A DNA stretch of 64,000 nt from Paraspadella gotoi (lineage: Eukaryota; Chaetognatha). A program made the position numbers and the translations under genes. The stretch is from the NCBI GenBank assembly GCA_051294375.1, contig CM119266.1, forward strand, positions 9,556,538 through 9,620,537, written 5' to 3'. The notes beneath the pieces were generated by a model. That model had not been told where the DNA came from. It saw only the letters and a list, made by a program, of their open reading frames with translations, and did not search any database. Below, in pieces: positions 10,425 to 21,408 of this stretch; the stretch's first letter is position 1; each line of letters begins with the position of its first letter.

Positions 10425-11990
10425 TCACAATTTGACAGATTTCGTGATGCTGGTATCAATATGAAATTTCTTTTTGGACGGATCTAATTGATCGGCGATG
10501 GGCGAAAACCCGAGCCCGACCTTTCCCTTTCCGAGTCCGCCCATGGCCTTCTTGAACTGTTCTTCCAATTTATGGTTCAACGTTTCGGCGTCCTTCTTTC
10601 CCAACGCCAGGATGCCTTTGTCGCCCACCGGATCGTTGCCCACCGAGGATACGCTTCTGAGGGAGAAAAAAAAAATAGATTGACGCTTGAAAATGTGTCG
10701 GCGTTCATCGTACATTGCATTCAAAATTTTACATTCATTTCTTACTTACCCTTTATTGTCACGAAAAGAGAGCGGAGAGCCGGATTGATTCTTCAGCCCG
10801 CCGAGAAGTCGGAAAAACTTGTTCGTCTTTTCGGTCGAGCTCAATTCCACGTTGGCCCACTGGCCGAGACTGGCCTTTCCGAGAGGAGTGGAAGCGGCGG
10901 CGGGGGCGAGAACGGAGGGGCGCCGCTCGGTTACGACGGGGGTTCCGTCAGAGTCCAAAGATTTTTTCTTCTTTTTTTTTAATTTCTCCTTGAGTTCGTT
11001 CATCACGGAGGAGCGAGGGTCTAGCTGCTGGGGAGGAGCTTTTTTCTCGGAGAGAGCCGTCGAAGTTTTCGTCGCCACCGAATCCGCCGCTTTGCCAACG
11101 TCAATTGCCGCGCGTTTCTTTTTCTTTCTTTCCGCCGGGACCGGCGTAGGTCCCGGCGATTCCACCGACTCTTTCGCCTCCGTCGGCACCGGCGGAGCTT
11201 TCTTCTTCTTTTTCTTCTTTGTCTTCGCATGGGAGTCGATGACGGGGCGGGCGGGCGGTTGGACGTCGCCGCCGGTGAAAGACATGAGGCAGGAAACGTC
11301 CGTCGAGTCCACGGATTCCTGAGACGTGCAGAGTACGGACGGGTCAACGGCGGAAGACTCGTGGCGGACGTCGATTCCATTTTCCTTCGCGATTTCGTTA
11401 TCCTTTTTAGACTTTTTCTTCTTCTTCTTCTTCTTCTTCTTCTCGTCCCCGACGGGATCCTCGCCGCTTCGGTCGGCGTAGTAAACAGAGTTTTCCGAAG
11501 CTTCTTCCGTTTTGCGTCTCTTCGCGCTCTTGACGTCGCCGACGGATTTGCGCTTTTTTCTTTTCTCCGTGACCGCCTTTGTCGGCTCCGTCGAAGTCGA
11601 CGGTTTGTCGTCTTCGATTTCCCAAACGCAAAATGAATTTTCCGCCCCGACGGACTCGTTTCGCTGGCGAGCCTCTTTGCCTTTGGGCCCGACCTCGGCT
11701 AACTTTTGATCGAGGCGTTCTTTCTTCTTTCTCTTTTCCGTCTTATCGTTTCTTTCCATGAGGCGTTTGAGGCGGTTTTTCTTCTTCTTCTTTTCTTTCT
11801 TTTCAGCCGGCGTCGCGACGCGGATTGAAGCTTCTTTAGCGTCTTTAGTTTTCTTTTTCTTTTTCTTAGATACGGTTTCTTTCGAATCGTCGCTCGACGA
11901 CGGAACGTCCACGCAGCCCAGCATCATTTTCCTCATCTTTTTCTTTTTTTTCTTCCTCTCGTCATCGGGGGTGTCAGGGTCAGGAATCAT
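10425..11990 (-). CDS. KNOP1: Lysine-rich nucleolar protein 1 (KNOP1-like)
   Basis: Two exons (11990-10750, 10656-10425) encode 490 residues. The first 390 are a low-complexity chain of basic clusters (runs of Lys), Ser and acidic residues, as expected for a disordered nucleolar protein. The C-terminal region is conserved: KFFRLLGGLKN, then ALGKKDAETLNHKLEEQFKK, then GLGF, and finally the end KSVKL. This matches the SMAP/KNOP1 C-terminal domain. The orthologue is a nucleolar protein with poorly defined function. The predicted start MIPDPDTPDDERKK is the first ATG in a long open frame. The gene begins 159 bp before GTSF1 on the same strand. The GC-rich opposite-strand frames here are shadows of the Lys codons. 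Confidence 0.8.
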
Positions 11991-12566
11991 CGCACTCTTC
12001 GTTTTCTTTATTTCTGTACCAGGGTGATAGGCAATTTTTTTTTTGTACGAGTTAACAAAAAGTAAGAAGAAAAATGATGAAGCTCGGTTTTATTCCTTTT
12101 ATTCAATGAATAATTCGCAGGTCGTTCGGTTTCAAAAATAATAAATGGCTAAAGATTCGAGGGCTAAATGTGCTTCGGATGTGGGCACAATAACGGGTAG
12201 CAACCAACCTTCGTAATTCATTAAAATTGGACAATTTCCATTACAACGAACAGATGAGCAAATTAAAAAAAAAATATCGTTCGGACCTTTTTATGATATA
12301 GTTTTCGAATAGTTACGTCTCAAGCGTTACAATCTACATCTCTCACTCATACAATAACATGTAAAATTAATTATCTGATCCTAAATTAAATCGAGACATG
12401 ACGTTAATAACGTTAAAAAAAAAACCACAAACTAGTTTTTATTTAAATCATGCATGCTAATTGAAAAGGAGAAAAAACGTGGCGGACGAAAATATGTAAA
12501 AATGTTTGTCTTTGTAGTTATTTTGGTTCCGACGGTTGATATCGGCTAAGAGGTGGCGATAAGTAC
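11991..12566. other. Intergenic, KNOP1 upstream and NAP1L 3' UTR
   Basis: No gene was found. The part next to 12566 is the probable NAP1L 3' UTR, AT-rich with short A and T runs. The part next to 11991 carries the presumed KNOP1 leader. No repeat or RNA gene is recognised. Confidence 0.5.
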
Positions 12567-14639
12567 TCATTGCTGTTTGCACTCTTGTTGATCGCCCGCC
12601 TTGCCGCCGGCGTCTCCCTTCTTCTTCTTCCCGCCTTCCTCGCCATCGTCGTCATCCTCGTCGCCGTCATCGTCGTCTTCGTCGTCGCCTATTACCGCAA
12701 AGGAAGATAGGCAATTGTGTCACCTATGACTTCTTAAGAAGGAAAAGACACAAGTTAACACAAAAAGCGATTAAAAAAAGCGAGAAAGGAACTTTTAAAT
12801 TTAAAACTTTTCTAAAAGTTAAAACTGTTCTAAAACTTTTTCTAAAAATCTGATTTATTTATCACTAGCCTAAAACTAAAGTGCAAAAAAAAAAAAAGAA
12901 GAAGAGGTTTCCGTCGAGTTTTCCGACTGACCGTCTTCGTCCTCCTCCTCTTCGTAGTCCTCGTCGTCGTCCTCCAAGGCCTCGCCCGTGAAGTAGAGGA
13001 CGGCGCGAGGAATGATTCTGTCGCGGAAAAAGTGGCCGATCTCGAAGTCGGCCGAAAGCAGCGCCTCCGTCTCCTCATCCATCTCGTCTCCGCCCTCTGG
13101 AGGAAGAAAAAAAAAGAATCGTGAAAACAGCAGCAGCAGTGAAGTAATTGTCGATGCTGCTAAATGGCAAGAGCATTTTATAGTCTTTTCTAAAATCTTG
13201 CTTCGAACGAGCCTTTATATCTTTATAACCTTTATAATCCCACAGTAATAACATATCTTAAATTGAACTTACCCTCTGGATTAGGGACGACCGGAGGATC
13301 GAAGAAGTTGAAAAAGGAGTCTGCTTTAACCTTCTTTTCGATTGTTCTCACGGATCCTTTGCTCTTGTGCTTCTGCCTCTTCTTTATTACTTTAACCGTC
13401 ACATCTTTGCCTGAAAAAGAGTTGGAGCGCATAACTTTATATAACCTTACGATCATAAAATATGGCGAAACTAACACGAACTTTTTTTACATTGACATCG
13501 CAAATAGTTTTTAAATAACGTATTATATGATCTAAAAATTAAGCAAATTCAATTTACACGGAAATCATCATTATTACTTCTGTAAAAAATAAACCTGAAG
13601 CCTATCATTATTACCCTTTTTCCAATCGATCTTGCAGCCGGTGCACTTGATGATCTCGGGCCCCTCGAAGCCGAGAGGATCGCCCTCGTCGGGCTCCGCT
13701 CTCATGACGTAAGTTTTGGTGAGGCTTCGGTTGGTGAAGAACTCGTTCTCGGCAAAGAAAAACTCCAGCTCGAAGCTCATGGGTTTGCCGGGATCCGAGT
13801 ACCTGACCTTGATATCTTCGAGATGCTTGATGATTGGTTCGTCATGATCTTGCAGCATGTCCGAGAGAGTGTCGACTTGTCTGCAATTTCAGAGAGTAGG
13901 TTGGGTTAACAAACGTTAAAATTTAACTCTAAGAGCAACATATTCATCGACATCGACACACCGGAAGATCTGGAGCCAAAATTCAGGAACGCCCTTGGTC
14001 TTTTCGTCGCCCACCACGTTCGCTTCGTCGGGCTTGGCGTCACCGTCGCCGCTGATGTTCATCTGCGGCGAAAATCGAAATCCAACGAAAGTCATAAGAC
14101 TTCAAAAGCCACCCTATCACCATTCCCCCACTTCCAAGAACCCCACCTTCTTCTTGAGCTCCTCCGTGAGCTCCTCGTCCTCCTCCTCCTCATCCGAGGC
14201 CCACTCGCAGTCAGAGTCGGTGGGTTCGATCTGGCCGTTGATGATGTCCTTGCGCTTTTCGTAGAGGGGGTCGTATTGGGTGGCGTATTTGCACTCCAAT
14301 GCGTGAACCTCTTCGTAAAACTTGGACTCAATGTCCAGGCATTTCTTCTGCAGTTTCTTGAGCGCCTTTATCCTACGCTTTACGACGGGGTGAAGGTTCA
14401 ACATTATTCCGCGACCGTTCAAGCGATCTTGGATCGCCTGGAGGACCTGATCCAAAAAGAAACGTTAAGCTTCGACGAAAAGGAATGAAGATGAGAGAGA
14501 CCAAGGACCTTGATAAGGACGGTAGAGAAAGGCGAATCACACGAACCTGTGGATTGGACATCAACTCGGAAATCTTGTTGTCACGGTCACCGTCTTCGTT
14601 CTCCACATCTTCAACCGGTTGCTTCTCTGGTTCAGCCAT
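12567..14639 (-). CDS. NAP1L1: Nucleosome assembly protein 1-like histone chaperone
   Basis: Seven exons (14639-14547, 14446-14147, 14062-13962, 13880-13615, 13410-13273, 13096-12932, 12688-12567) close in phase to 394 residues, the family's usual length. The NAP core is clear: a long dimerisation helix (RRIKALKKLQKKCLDIES), then YATQYDPLYEKRKDIINGQ, GVPEFWLQIFRQVDTL, and IKCTGCKIDWKKGKDVTVK, followed by SFFNFFDPPVVPN. The C terminus is strongly acidic. It ends QQECKQQ, a CaaX-type prenylation motif also found at the end of vertebrate NAP1L1. The protein shuttles H2A-H2B dimers and assists nucleosome assembly. Introns are short. A second NAP-family chaperone, SET, lies about 49 kb away at the window end. 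Confidence 0.93.
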
Positions 14640-15087
14640 TTTTTCCCCCCGCAATATTTTACTTTAACAAGTTAAAATTTATCACAGAAAACCCTGGTTA
14701 TACTTAAAAAAAAAAAATTAAAATTAGGGTAGTGATTCAAGCGTACGATGCGTCGTTCTTTCTGGCCACTGGCCAGATTCCTTGCACAACAATAGCTCCA
14801 GATAGTTCTTAGGGAATGGATTGTTGATTTATTCTTTTTTAAAAACCATATTATGAAACTAAAATAAAAGGAAGCGAATTTTTGTTGGTTTGTTTTTTTT
14901 TTTCAGTTTACAAACGTTAAGACCTTTTAATTATTACGAAAACTTAACAAATACTCGAAAACGGATTAAACCCAAAAAAGGAAACGGATTGGAACAGGCT
15001 TCCCAGTAATTAAAGTTAGATGAAAAGGTATATTGACGTCGATAATCAGCGAATTTGGAGGTGCAATCCCACAAAACGTCGTCATCT
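14640..15087. other. Intergenic, NAP1L upstream and RPL8 3' UTR
   Basis: No coding exon is visible. The stretch holds AT-rich sequence with poly-A and poly-T runs. A short spliced 5' UTR for NAP1L is possible but cannot be defined. Confidence 0.45.
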
Positions 15088-16141
15088 TCACTTGTCGGCG
15101 CCCTTGGTCTTGGATCCAGTGAGGCGACCGGTTCTGCGGGCGGCGATGAGGCCGACCTTTCGTCCGGCGGACGTGTCGCGACGAACCGTCGAAGCGTGAC
15201 CGATGTGCTGGTGGTTACCACCACCGTGGGGATGTTCAACCGGGTTCATGGCCACACCACGCACCTATGGAGGATCATTATTAGTACAATAAACAAAGGA
15301 CCACAAGAAACCGCCCGACATTGCCCATAAAACATACGAACCTTTGGCCACGAGTTGCGCTTGGCCTTGTACTTGAAGTAGGCTCTGCCGGCTTTCAACA
15401 TCGGCTTGTCAATTCGGCCGCCGCCCGCGACGATACCGACCATCGCGCGGTTGTTCGAAGGAATTGTCTTCTTGGAGCCGGAGGGCAGTTTGACCTTCGA
15501 CCTAAAGGAAACAAGACGAAAAGCGATTTAATTTTTTTAACCGAGGATCTTTTCAATTTTTTCCCCCCCCATTTCAGTATTCCTACTTGTTTTGGTCGGG
15601 ATTGTGGGAAATAATGGTGGCGTAATTGCCAGAGGTCCTGGCAAGTTTTCCGCGATCACCCATCTTCTCCTCCAATTGGCAGACGATGGAACCCTCGGGC
15701 ATGGCGCCAACCGGAAGCACGTTGCCGATCGTCAGCGTCGCCTTCTTGCCGCAGTAAACGAACTGGCCGGTGTACATTCCCTCGACGGCGATGAACGTTT
15801 CCTTACGCTTCTTGAATCTATTAAAGAAATAAAGAAAAATATAGCATAAGAGCAAAGTTAAATTTGGATAAATCATGATATCATGATATCATATTCAATG
15901 TACACGATAATGAAAACAGTCGGTTGCATAAATCTTACCGGTACGGATCCCTGAACTCGACCATAGCGAGCGGGGCTCCACGACCAGGATCGTGGATGAT
16001 GTCCTTGACGACGCCCTTGATGTAACCATGGCGCTCGGCGTAGTCGGCGGCGCGAAGCCGCGCGGCTCCCTTGCGGTGCTTGTTGTGCGACGTAAACACT
16101 GAGCCCGCACCCTTACGCTGAGAACGAATCACTCGACCCAT
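15088..16141 (-). CDS. RPL8: 60S ribosomal protein L8 (uL2)
   Basis: Four exons (16141-15939, 15817-15587, 15501-15342, 15264-15088) give 256 residues, against 257 in most animals. It starts [16 protein letters not shown] and includes the peptidyl-transferase-centre loop segment [15 protein letters not shown] with its conserved His. It ends in the basic tail [14 protein letters not shown]. uL2 is universal and needed for large-subunit peptidyl-transferase function and subunit association. The gene is followed 3' by NAP1L and preceded by RPL9 on the same strand, so two ribosomal-protein genes are adjacent with a 268-bp gap. Confidence 0.97.
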
Positions 16142-16409
16142 ATTTTCACTTCCTTCTTTTTATTAACAAAATATCTGAAAATTCTAAAAATTTGGAGAAA
16201 AACTATTTTTTTTTGCCGAGTTGGATTTTTTTGCCCTCAAAATATTTAAACCCTTTAGAACAAAACGAAAAATACATTCTGAAGGTTTCTTTCATTCGAT
16301 TTGGTCGAAAAATCAAAAAAAGAACATTTTTGTCTCCGAGGATCGATGGCAGATAGTCAACGTAGAAACCGATCTTGATCGAGTAAAGGGAACGACGAGG
16401 GCGGACCGC

Positions 16410-17253
16410 TCAATCCTCCCCTTCGATCGACTCCTTCTCCGAGACGTAGATCCCGTCGAGAAACTTGCGGATGTCCTTCTTCCTGACGAGGACGCACTGC
16501 TGGATCATAGCGGCGGATTGGGAGACCAACTCGAGGTCGTTTCCTTCCACGGCGATCTCGTCCTTTTGGCCCGTCTGCAGACAGGTCACGCCGGCGCTCA
16601 TGGACACGCGGCGAACGTACTTCTCGCCGAGGAAGTTTCGTACCTCGACCGTTTGACCGGCGTCCTGTTTTGAAATAGAACGGATGAGGTCGGAGTCGAG
16701 GAGAGAAAAAAATAGTAATCTTTAGTGTTATTAGATTTCACCTGAATGGCGATGTTGATGGGAAAATGGGCGTAAACGGACTTCATCTTATAGCGGTAAC
16801 CGCGAGTCACGCCCTTCATCATGTTCTCGATGTGGCTGCAAACTGTGCGAACGGTGGCCAGATCCTTGCGGTTTCCGAACCACTTTTCAACCTGCAGCCT
16901 GAAAAGATGCGAAAATTTGTAAGAGATGATTATTTAATATGGTAAGTCAAGTCAACATTCTATCAAGTAAGATATTAATGAACACTGAACCTCTTGGTAC
17001 CTAGTTATATGCTTATCTTATCTCAGGCAAACAAACCCTCGTTTAAATTCAATTACGAAAACAAATACATACTAAATTATTCTCTGGATCGACCTTACCT
17101 TCTCTTTCCCACCATCTTGATGTCCAATTGGGTGTGCTTGAAGGATTTCTTCAAGGTTCCCCTTTTGCCCTTAATAGTGACCAGCCTATTGTTGACGGAA
17201 CATTGGATGTCCTCGGGGATCTTCACCATCGAGCTCGAATGAATGGTCTTCAT
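16410..17253 (-). CDS. RPL9: 60S ribosomal protein L9 (uL6)
   Basis: Three exons (17253-17099, 16898-16742, 16664-16410) encode 188 residues, close to the family's 190-192. Diagnostic segments are [16 protein letters not shown] near the N terminus, the central [23 protein letters not shown], and [12 protein letters not shown] in the second lobe. uL6 binds 28S rRNA near the sarcin-ricin loop and the GTPase-associated centre. The chosen start MKTIHSS follows a run with two possible splice acceptors (cccatccag and ttgttaag), so the 5' UTR may be spliced or leader-added. Confidence 0.96.
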
Positions 17254-17901
17254 TTTCGAAACAAAAAAGTTCTTAACAAAAAAATAACTTTTTTTTAAAA
17301 CCTGGATGGGAATAAAATAATAGTTCATTTCGATGTAACATAATATCCAATGATTAACTCCTGCAATAATGCTAAATGCCGAGTTCCCAAAAAGCTGGGA
17401 GACGTGAAAAAACCGGTAAAACGATAAGACGGTCGGCAGCGACAATGCTTAAAATGCCGCAAAAAACGTTCAACATACATAAGGCGCTCAACCTCAAGAG
17501 AGTTTCGAAAGGAAGATCCGAAAAAAAGTGTCGCGGATAACTTCCATCGGGCGCTACGCACATCAAAAACAGACAATTTGATTCGATTTGGGATTTTTTT
17601 GTTTTTTTTTTTAACGCGCGTCACACTCATAAAATGATAATTTGACGTATCTTTGGAACGTGAGCAGAATCCGACCAAAAAAGCCAAATAAATTACAAAC
17701 ATTACGCTAAATTCTAAAATTCTATCAACGAAAATTAACAGGTTCCCGAGTGGACTTGACTAACAAACTATTTAGTCAGTATTAATATTCAATAAGTTCA
17801 TTCGTTGGCCACCGATTTTGCCCCGCGGGTGACGAAGTTTTTGAACGGGGGTGGGGGAAGAATAGGGAAAGGAGGTGAGGAAAACTGGAAGATTGTCAAG
17901 T
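17254..17901. other. Intergenic, RPL9 leader and ELAV-like A 3' UTR
   Basis: No exon is recognised in 648 bp. The part near 17254 holds T-rich acceptor-like tracts upstream of RPL9. The remainder is probable 3' UTR of the ELAV-like gene plus spacer. The open frames on the minus strand at 17325-17702 lack family features or exon structure. Confidence 0.45.
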
Positions 17902-19376
17902 CTACGTCTTGCGTTTGCTGGTCTTGAAGGAGACTTGCAACTGCTTGAATCCGTTTTTCTCGAATTCGTAACCGTCCATAGACTGAATGGCGTTGCAGGC
18001 GTCGTTGTAATCCGCGTAGGTCACGAAGCCAAACCCTTTGCCGGCGCCCGTGGTCAGATCGCGCTAGGATACAGGGCGAGATAACTTACTTTTTCGGTTC
18101 AATTTATTAACAAATCCCTATTTGGACACTTACTTGAATATGAACCTTCGTAATGGCACCAAACGGGCCGAACAATGCGTACAGCTCGATTTCTGTAGCA
18201 TCCGGACCGATATTATAGATAAATAGCGTGTGACCGGGTTCGCCGTCCGGAGGGCCGGGTCGAATAGGAATCGGGTTATAGCGATGCGAGCCTCGTTGTG
18301 AACGAATGGGAAGAGTGAAAGGACTGATGGCGCCTGGAAACCTCGGATCGACAGCAGTTTGAATGGGTAAACGAACACCTAGTAACAAGAAGATGAATTT
18401 GCATTAAATGAACTAATTGAAACAGTCTTAACAATTAAAACGATCAAACAAATCTTGAAACATACCAGCGGCACCAGGATATGCGTAATGATGAATTATT
18501 TGCAGCCCTTGTCCCTTAGCGGCCTTGGTTTGTTCACTGTCTTGCGCTTTCTTTACCGTCATGAGGTTGGCTGAGCCCGGTGCTTTGGTTCCATGGAGTT
18601 CTACGAAAAAGAAAAAAAAATATCTAATTTCCGAAAGCAGAGGGCATACAAATTTGGCCGATTCACGAGCCACACCGAACCCTTTCTTGATAAAATTATT
18701 TGATTAATCTAACAAATTACTACGATCTCTACCAAATGATATTAATAAAACAGCGACGGTTACCCTTTATAGCAGCGTCTGCTTGAGCAGTCTTCGAAAA
18801 TAGAACGAAGCCACAGCCTTTGGAGACTCCCGTGGTGCCGTCGTACAGGATCTTGGATTTGATAATGTCCCCGTAGGGAGCAAAGAGGGCGCCCAGTTGA
18901 TCTTCCGTCATCGTTTTTGGCAAGTTGGCGATAAATACATTGGCGTTTTTAATTTCTTCACCGGAGGAGCCTTCCATCCTTCTGAACGAAAAACAACGTA
19001 CCGAAAAGAGTTTGTACATTGATTAAATGGCCAATTCGGAACTGACCGACTGTAGGCAACTTTGAGCCGCTTGTGCTCCAGTTCCAGCCCGTTGAGCTTG
19101 TCAATCGCTTTGGCGGCGTCTTCGGCTTTTTGATAGTTGACGAATCCATAGCCGAACGAATAGCCTGTCGCCTGGTAGACCACGGGGTAAAACTCATGTT
19201 TAAAGAAATGGCGCAATCTTTCTTTCGTTTTTTTTTAAACATTATACCTTATTTCGCATAATCTTGGCGCTGACCATTGGCCCGATGGCCTCGAAAAGCT
19301 GAGTAAAATGTTCATCGCTCAATGACTGGGGAAGGTAGTTGATGATCAGGCTTGTGTTCTCGGCGGAATCTTCCAT
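17902..19376 (-). CDS. ELAVL: ELAV/Hu-family RNA-binding protein, copy A
   Basis: Six exons (19376-19248, 19171-19047, 18981-18764, 18600-18466, 18378-18134, 18063-17902) encode 337 residues. Three RRMs are arranged 2+1 around a hinge, the ELAV layout. RNP2/RNP1 pairs are [27 protein letters not shown] and [14 protein letters not shown]. Short family-specific sequences such as SAKIMRNK and the [15 protein letters not shown] start of RRM3 confirm ELAV rather than other RRM groups. These proteins bind AU- and U-rich RNA and control splicing, 3' end choice and mRNA stability, often in neurons. A paralogue with identical intron phases (0,2,1,1,0) lies 250 bp upstream, so the pair arose by tandem duplication. 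The hinge here is short and lacks the Tyr-rich insert of copy B. Confidence 0.93.
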
Positions 19377-19626
19377 GGCGACATTTAAAGGTTCTCGACT
19401 CGACCAGTTTTCAAAAAAAAAAGGAAAAAAGACTAAAAAAATGGGGGTAATGAACAGCAAAGAAACAAAAGAAAACATAAAAAGAAAAGATGTTGAAAGC
19501 ACTATCGAAAAAAACATAGAAAACGGCTTTTAAAAAAATCTCCACGATGTGGACAACAGTGTATGCTCGAAGAGAAACTGGGTGAAGAGGTTTCTTCGAT
19601 ATCAGCTTGAAGGGAGAAAGCAGACT

Positions 19627-21235
19627 TCACTTTTTGAAAGAGACTTGCAGCTGTCGATAGTCGTTCTTTTGCCAAGCGAATCCATGGAGATTCGCGATTG
19701 CGCGAGTCGCGTGTTCTCGATCGGCGAAAGTGACAAAGCCAAATCCTTTGCTCTTTCCGGTAGATAGATCGCGCTAAAAAAAACAAAGGGCGTTTTAATA
19801 TGACGAAGACAGTTGTAGCTCTCGAACGCAAGGTACTATTTTTCTACCTGAATGTGAGTTTTGTTGATCGCTCCAAACGGCCCGAAAAGCTGATACAGAT
19901 CCAACTCTGTACATTCCGGTCCGATATTATAAACAAAGAGCGTATGACCTCCTATCGTTGAAAAAAAACTGAAGTCAAAACGCTCTCGAAGCTGAGGCAA
20001 TATTAAAATGTTTTTTTTCCTTTACCTTGAGAAGCGTGTGGCCCTGACAAGGACCCTTGGGAAGAAGGGACAGCCTGCAACGATTGGACGGGGGGCACCG
20101 CATAAGTAACCTCTCCATTGTAGCCGTACGTATAGGGATATCCGTAGTGATATTTTTCCGTGGCCGAGCCGTATTCCGAATACTTTTCCGCAGAGCCGTA
20201 ACTAGAGTATTTAGCTTCGTGACCAGTAGCGTAGCCCGAATATTTTTCCGTCAACGACGGCCCGGAAACGAAGGTGGCATTGTGACTCTGGGTTCCGTAA
20301 CCGAACCCGGGGAATGGAGGATACGGTGAATAATGATGGATCACGTGAACTTCTTTGGACGAGTTTTTAGGCGAAGTCATGGGGGCGCTCTTTATCTTGG
20401 TGCTATCTTCCTGGATATTATTCCGTTTGACCATCAAAGCCTTCTCGCAGCCATCCGGTATCTGACCATCCAAACCTTTGGTGAAAATGAGAAAAAAATT
20501 AAGATTTCCAGCATAGTCAGTTGAGAGTAAAAAAAAGCATATACCTCGGATTGCTGCTTCGGCCTCGAGCGTCTTGGAAAAGAGAATAAAGCCACATCCC
20601 CGCGAAATGCCCGTCAATTGGTCGATAAGGATCTTGGACTTGATGACTTCCCCGTAAGGCTTAAAGATTTCCTCCAGATCGGATTCCTTCCACGATTGCG
20701 ACAAGTTGCCGACGAACAAATTCGCGTTTTTGATCGCTTCCGGTCCTTCGCCGCGTCTTTTTTATAACGGGGGAAGAAAAAAATAATAAATGTTCGATAA
20801 TTCATTTTCATTCAAAATTTTTAAAAATCATATTTTTAATTAACATAAAAACCGAAAACGTACCTGCTGAAGGCGACTCGAATCTGCTTGTGAAGGACTT
20901 TTTCTCCATCCTTTTGTTGAATGGCTCTTTCGGCGTCTTCTTTTTTTACGAAATTCACGAATCCGTATCCAAAGGAAGTGCTGGTAAGCTGAAAATATTT
21001 TTTTAAATTAATTTTTTTCAATTTTTTTAAACTAAAAATAAATCAATCATCCGACGCGAATCGTGTTTTCGAGATAAAAAAATCTTACTTTGTTCCTCAT
21101 GATCTTGGCACTGTAGAGAGGCCCCACGTCGGAGAAGAGGCCGTGCAGATCTTTGTCGGTGAAAGAGGGCGGAAGATAATTTACTATCAACGCGTAACCC
21201 GCGTCCGGATTAACCGAACCATCCATCTCCGTCAT
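19627..21235 (-). CDS. ELAVL: ELAV/Hu-family RNA-binding protein, copy B with Tyr-rich hinge
   Basis: Six exons (21235-21089, 20988-20864, 20756-20545, 20475-20026, 19951-19848, 19773-19627) encode 394 residues. RNP2/RNP1 pairs are LIVNYL/GYGFVNF, LFVGNL/RGCGFILF and LFVYNI/KGFGFVTF. Intron phases are the same as in copy A. The fourth exon is 450 nt against 135 in copy A. It encodes a hinge of low complexity with repeats like EKYSGYATG, KYSSYGSA and EKYSEYGSA, ending in a Tyr/Gly run. Such a segment could drive self-association or carry regulated phosphorylation; that is inference. The start has a second in-frame Met three codons on; the first was used. Expression differences from copy A cannot be judged here. 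Confidence 0.92.
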
Positions 21236-21408
21236 AATATTGTTTATGAAAAAATGGAGATGAATAAATTGAATAAATCGATAAAAAAGATAAATAAACT
21301 GGAAAAAAAAGGGAGAGAGAGGGGGAGATATGGCTAGAAACTTAACAAAAAAAAAACACACGACTAGGGCGAAGAGAAAAACGAATCGGCGGAAGAAAAG
21401 CGGAAAGA

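Noticed and set aside
10488-11380. Several long frames opposite and overlapping KNOP1
   Set aside because: They arise from the GC-biased Lys/Glu codons. Only the minus frame has the conserved KNOP1 C terminus and a phase-matching intron.
15583-15614. Alternative RPL8 exon ends
   Set aside because: Ending exon 2 after the full AAG codon would lack a GT donor. AA|gtagga with the next exon starting G keeps the uL2 sequence.
17325-17702. 125-aa minus-strand frame upstream of RPL9
   Set aside because: It lies in the leader/intergenic region, runs through intron-like T tracts and has no family features.
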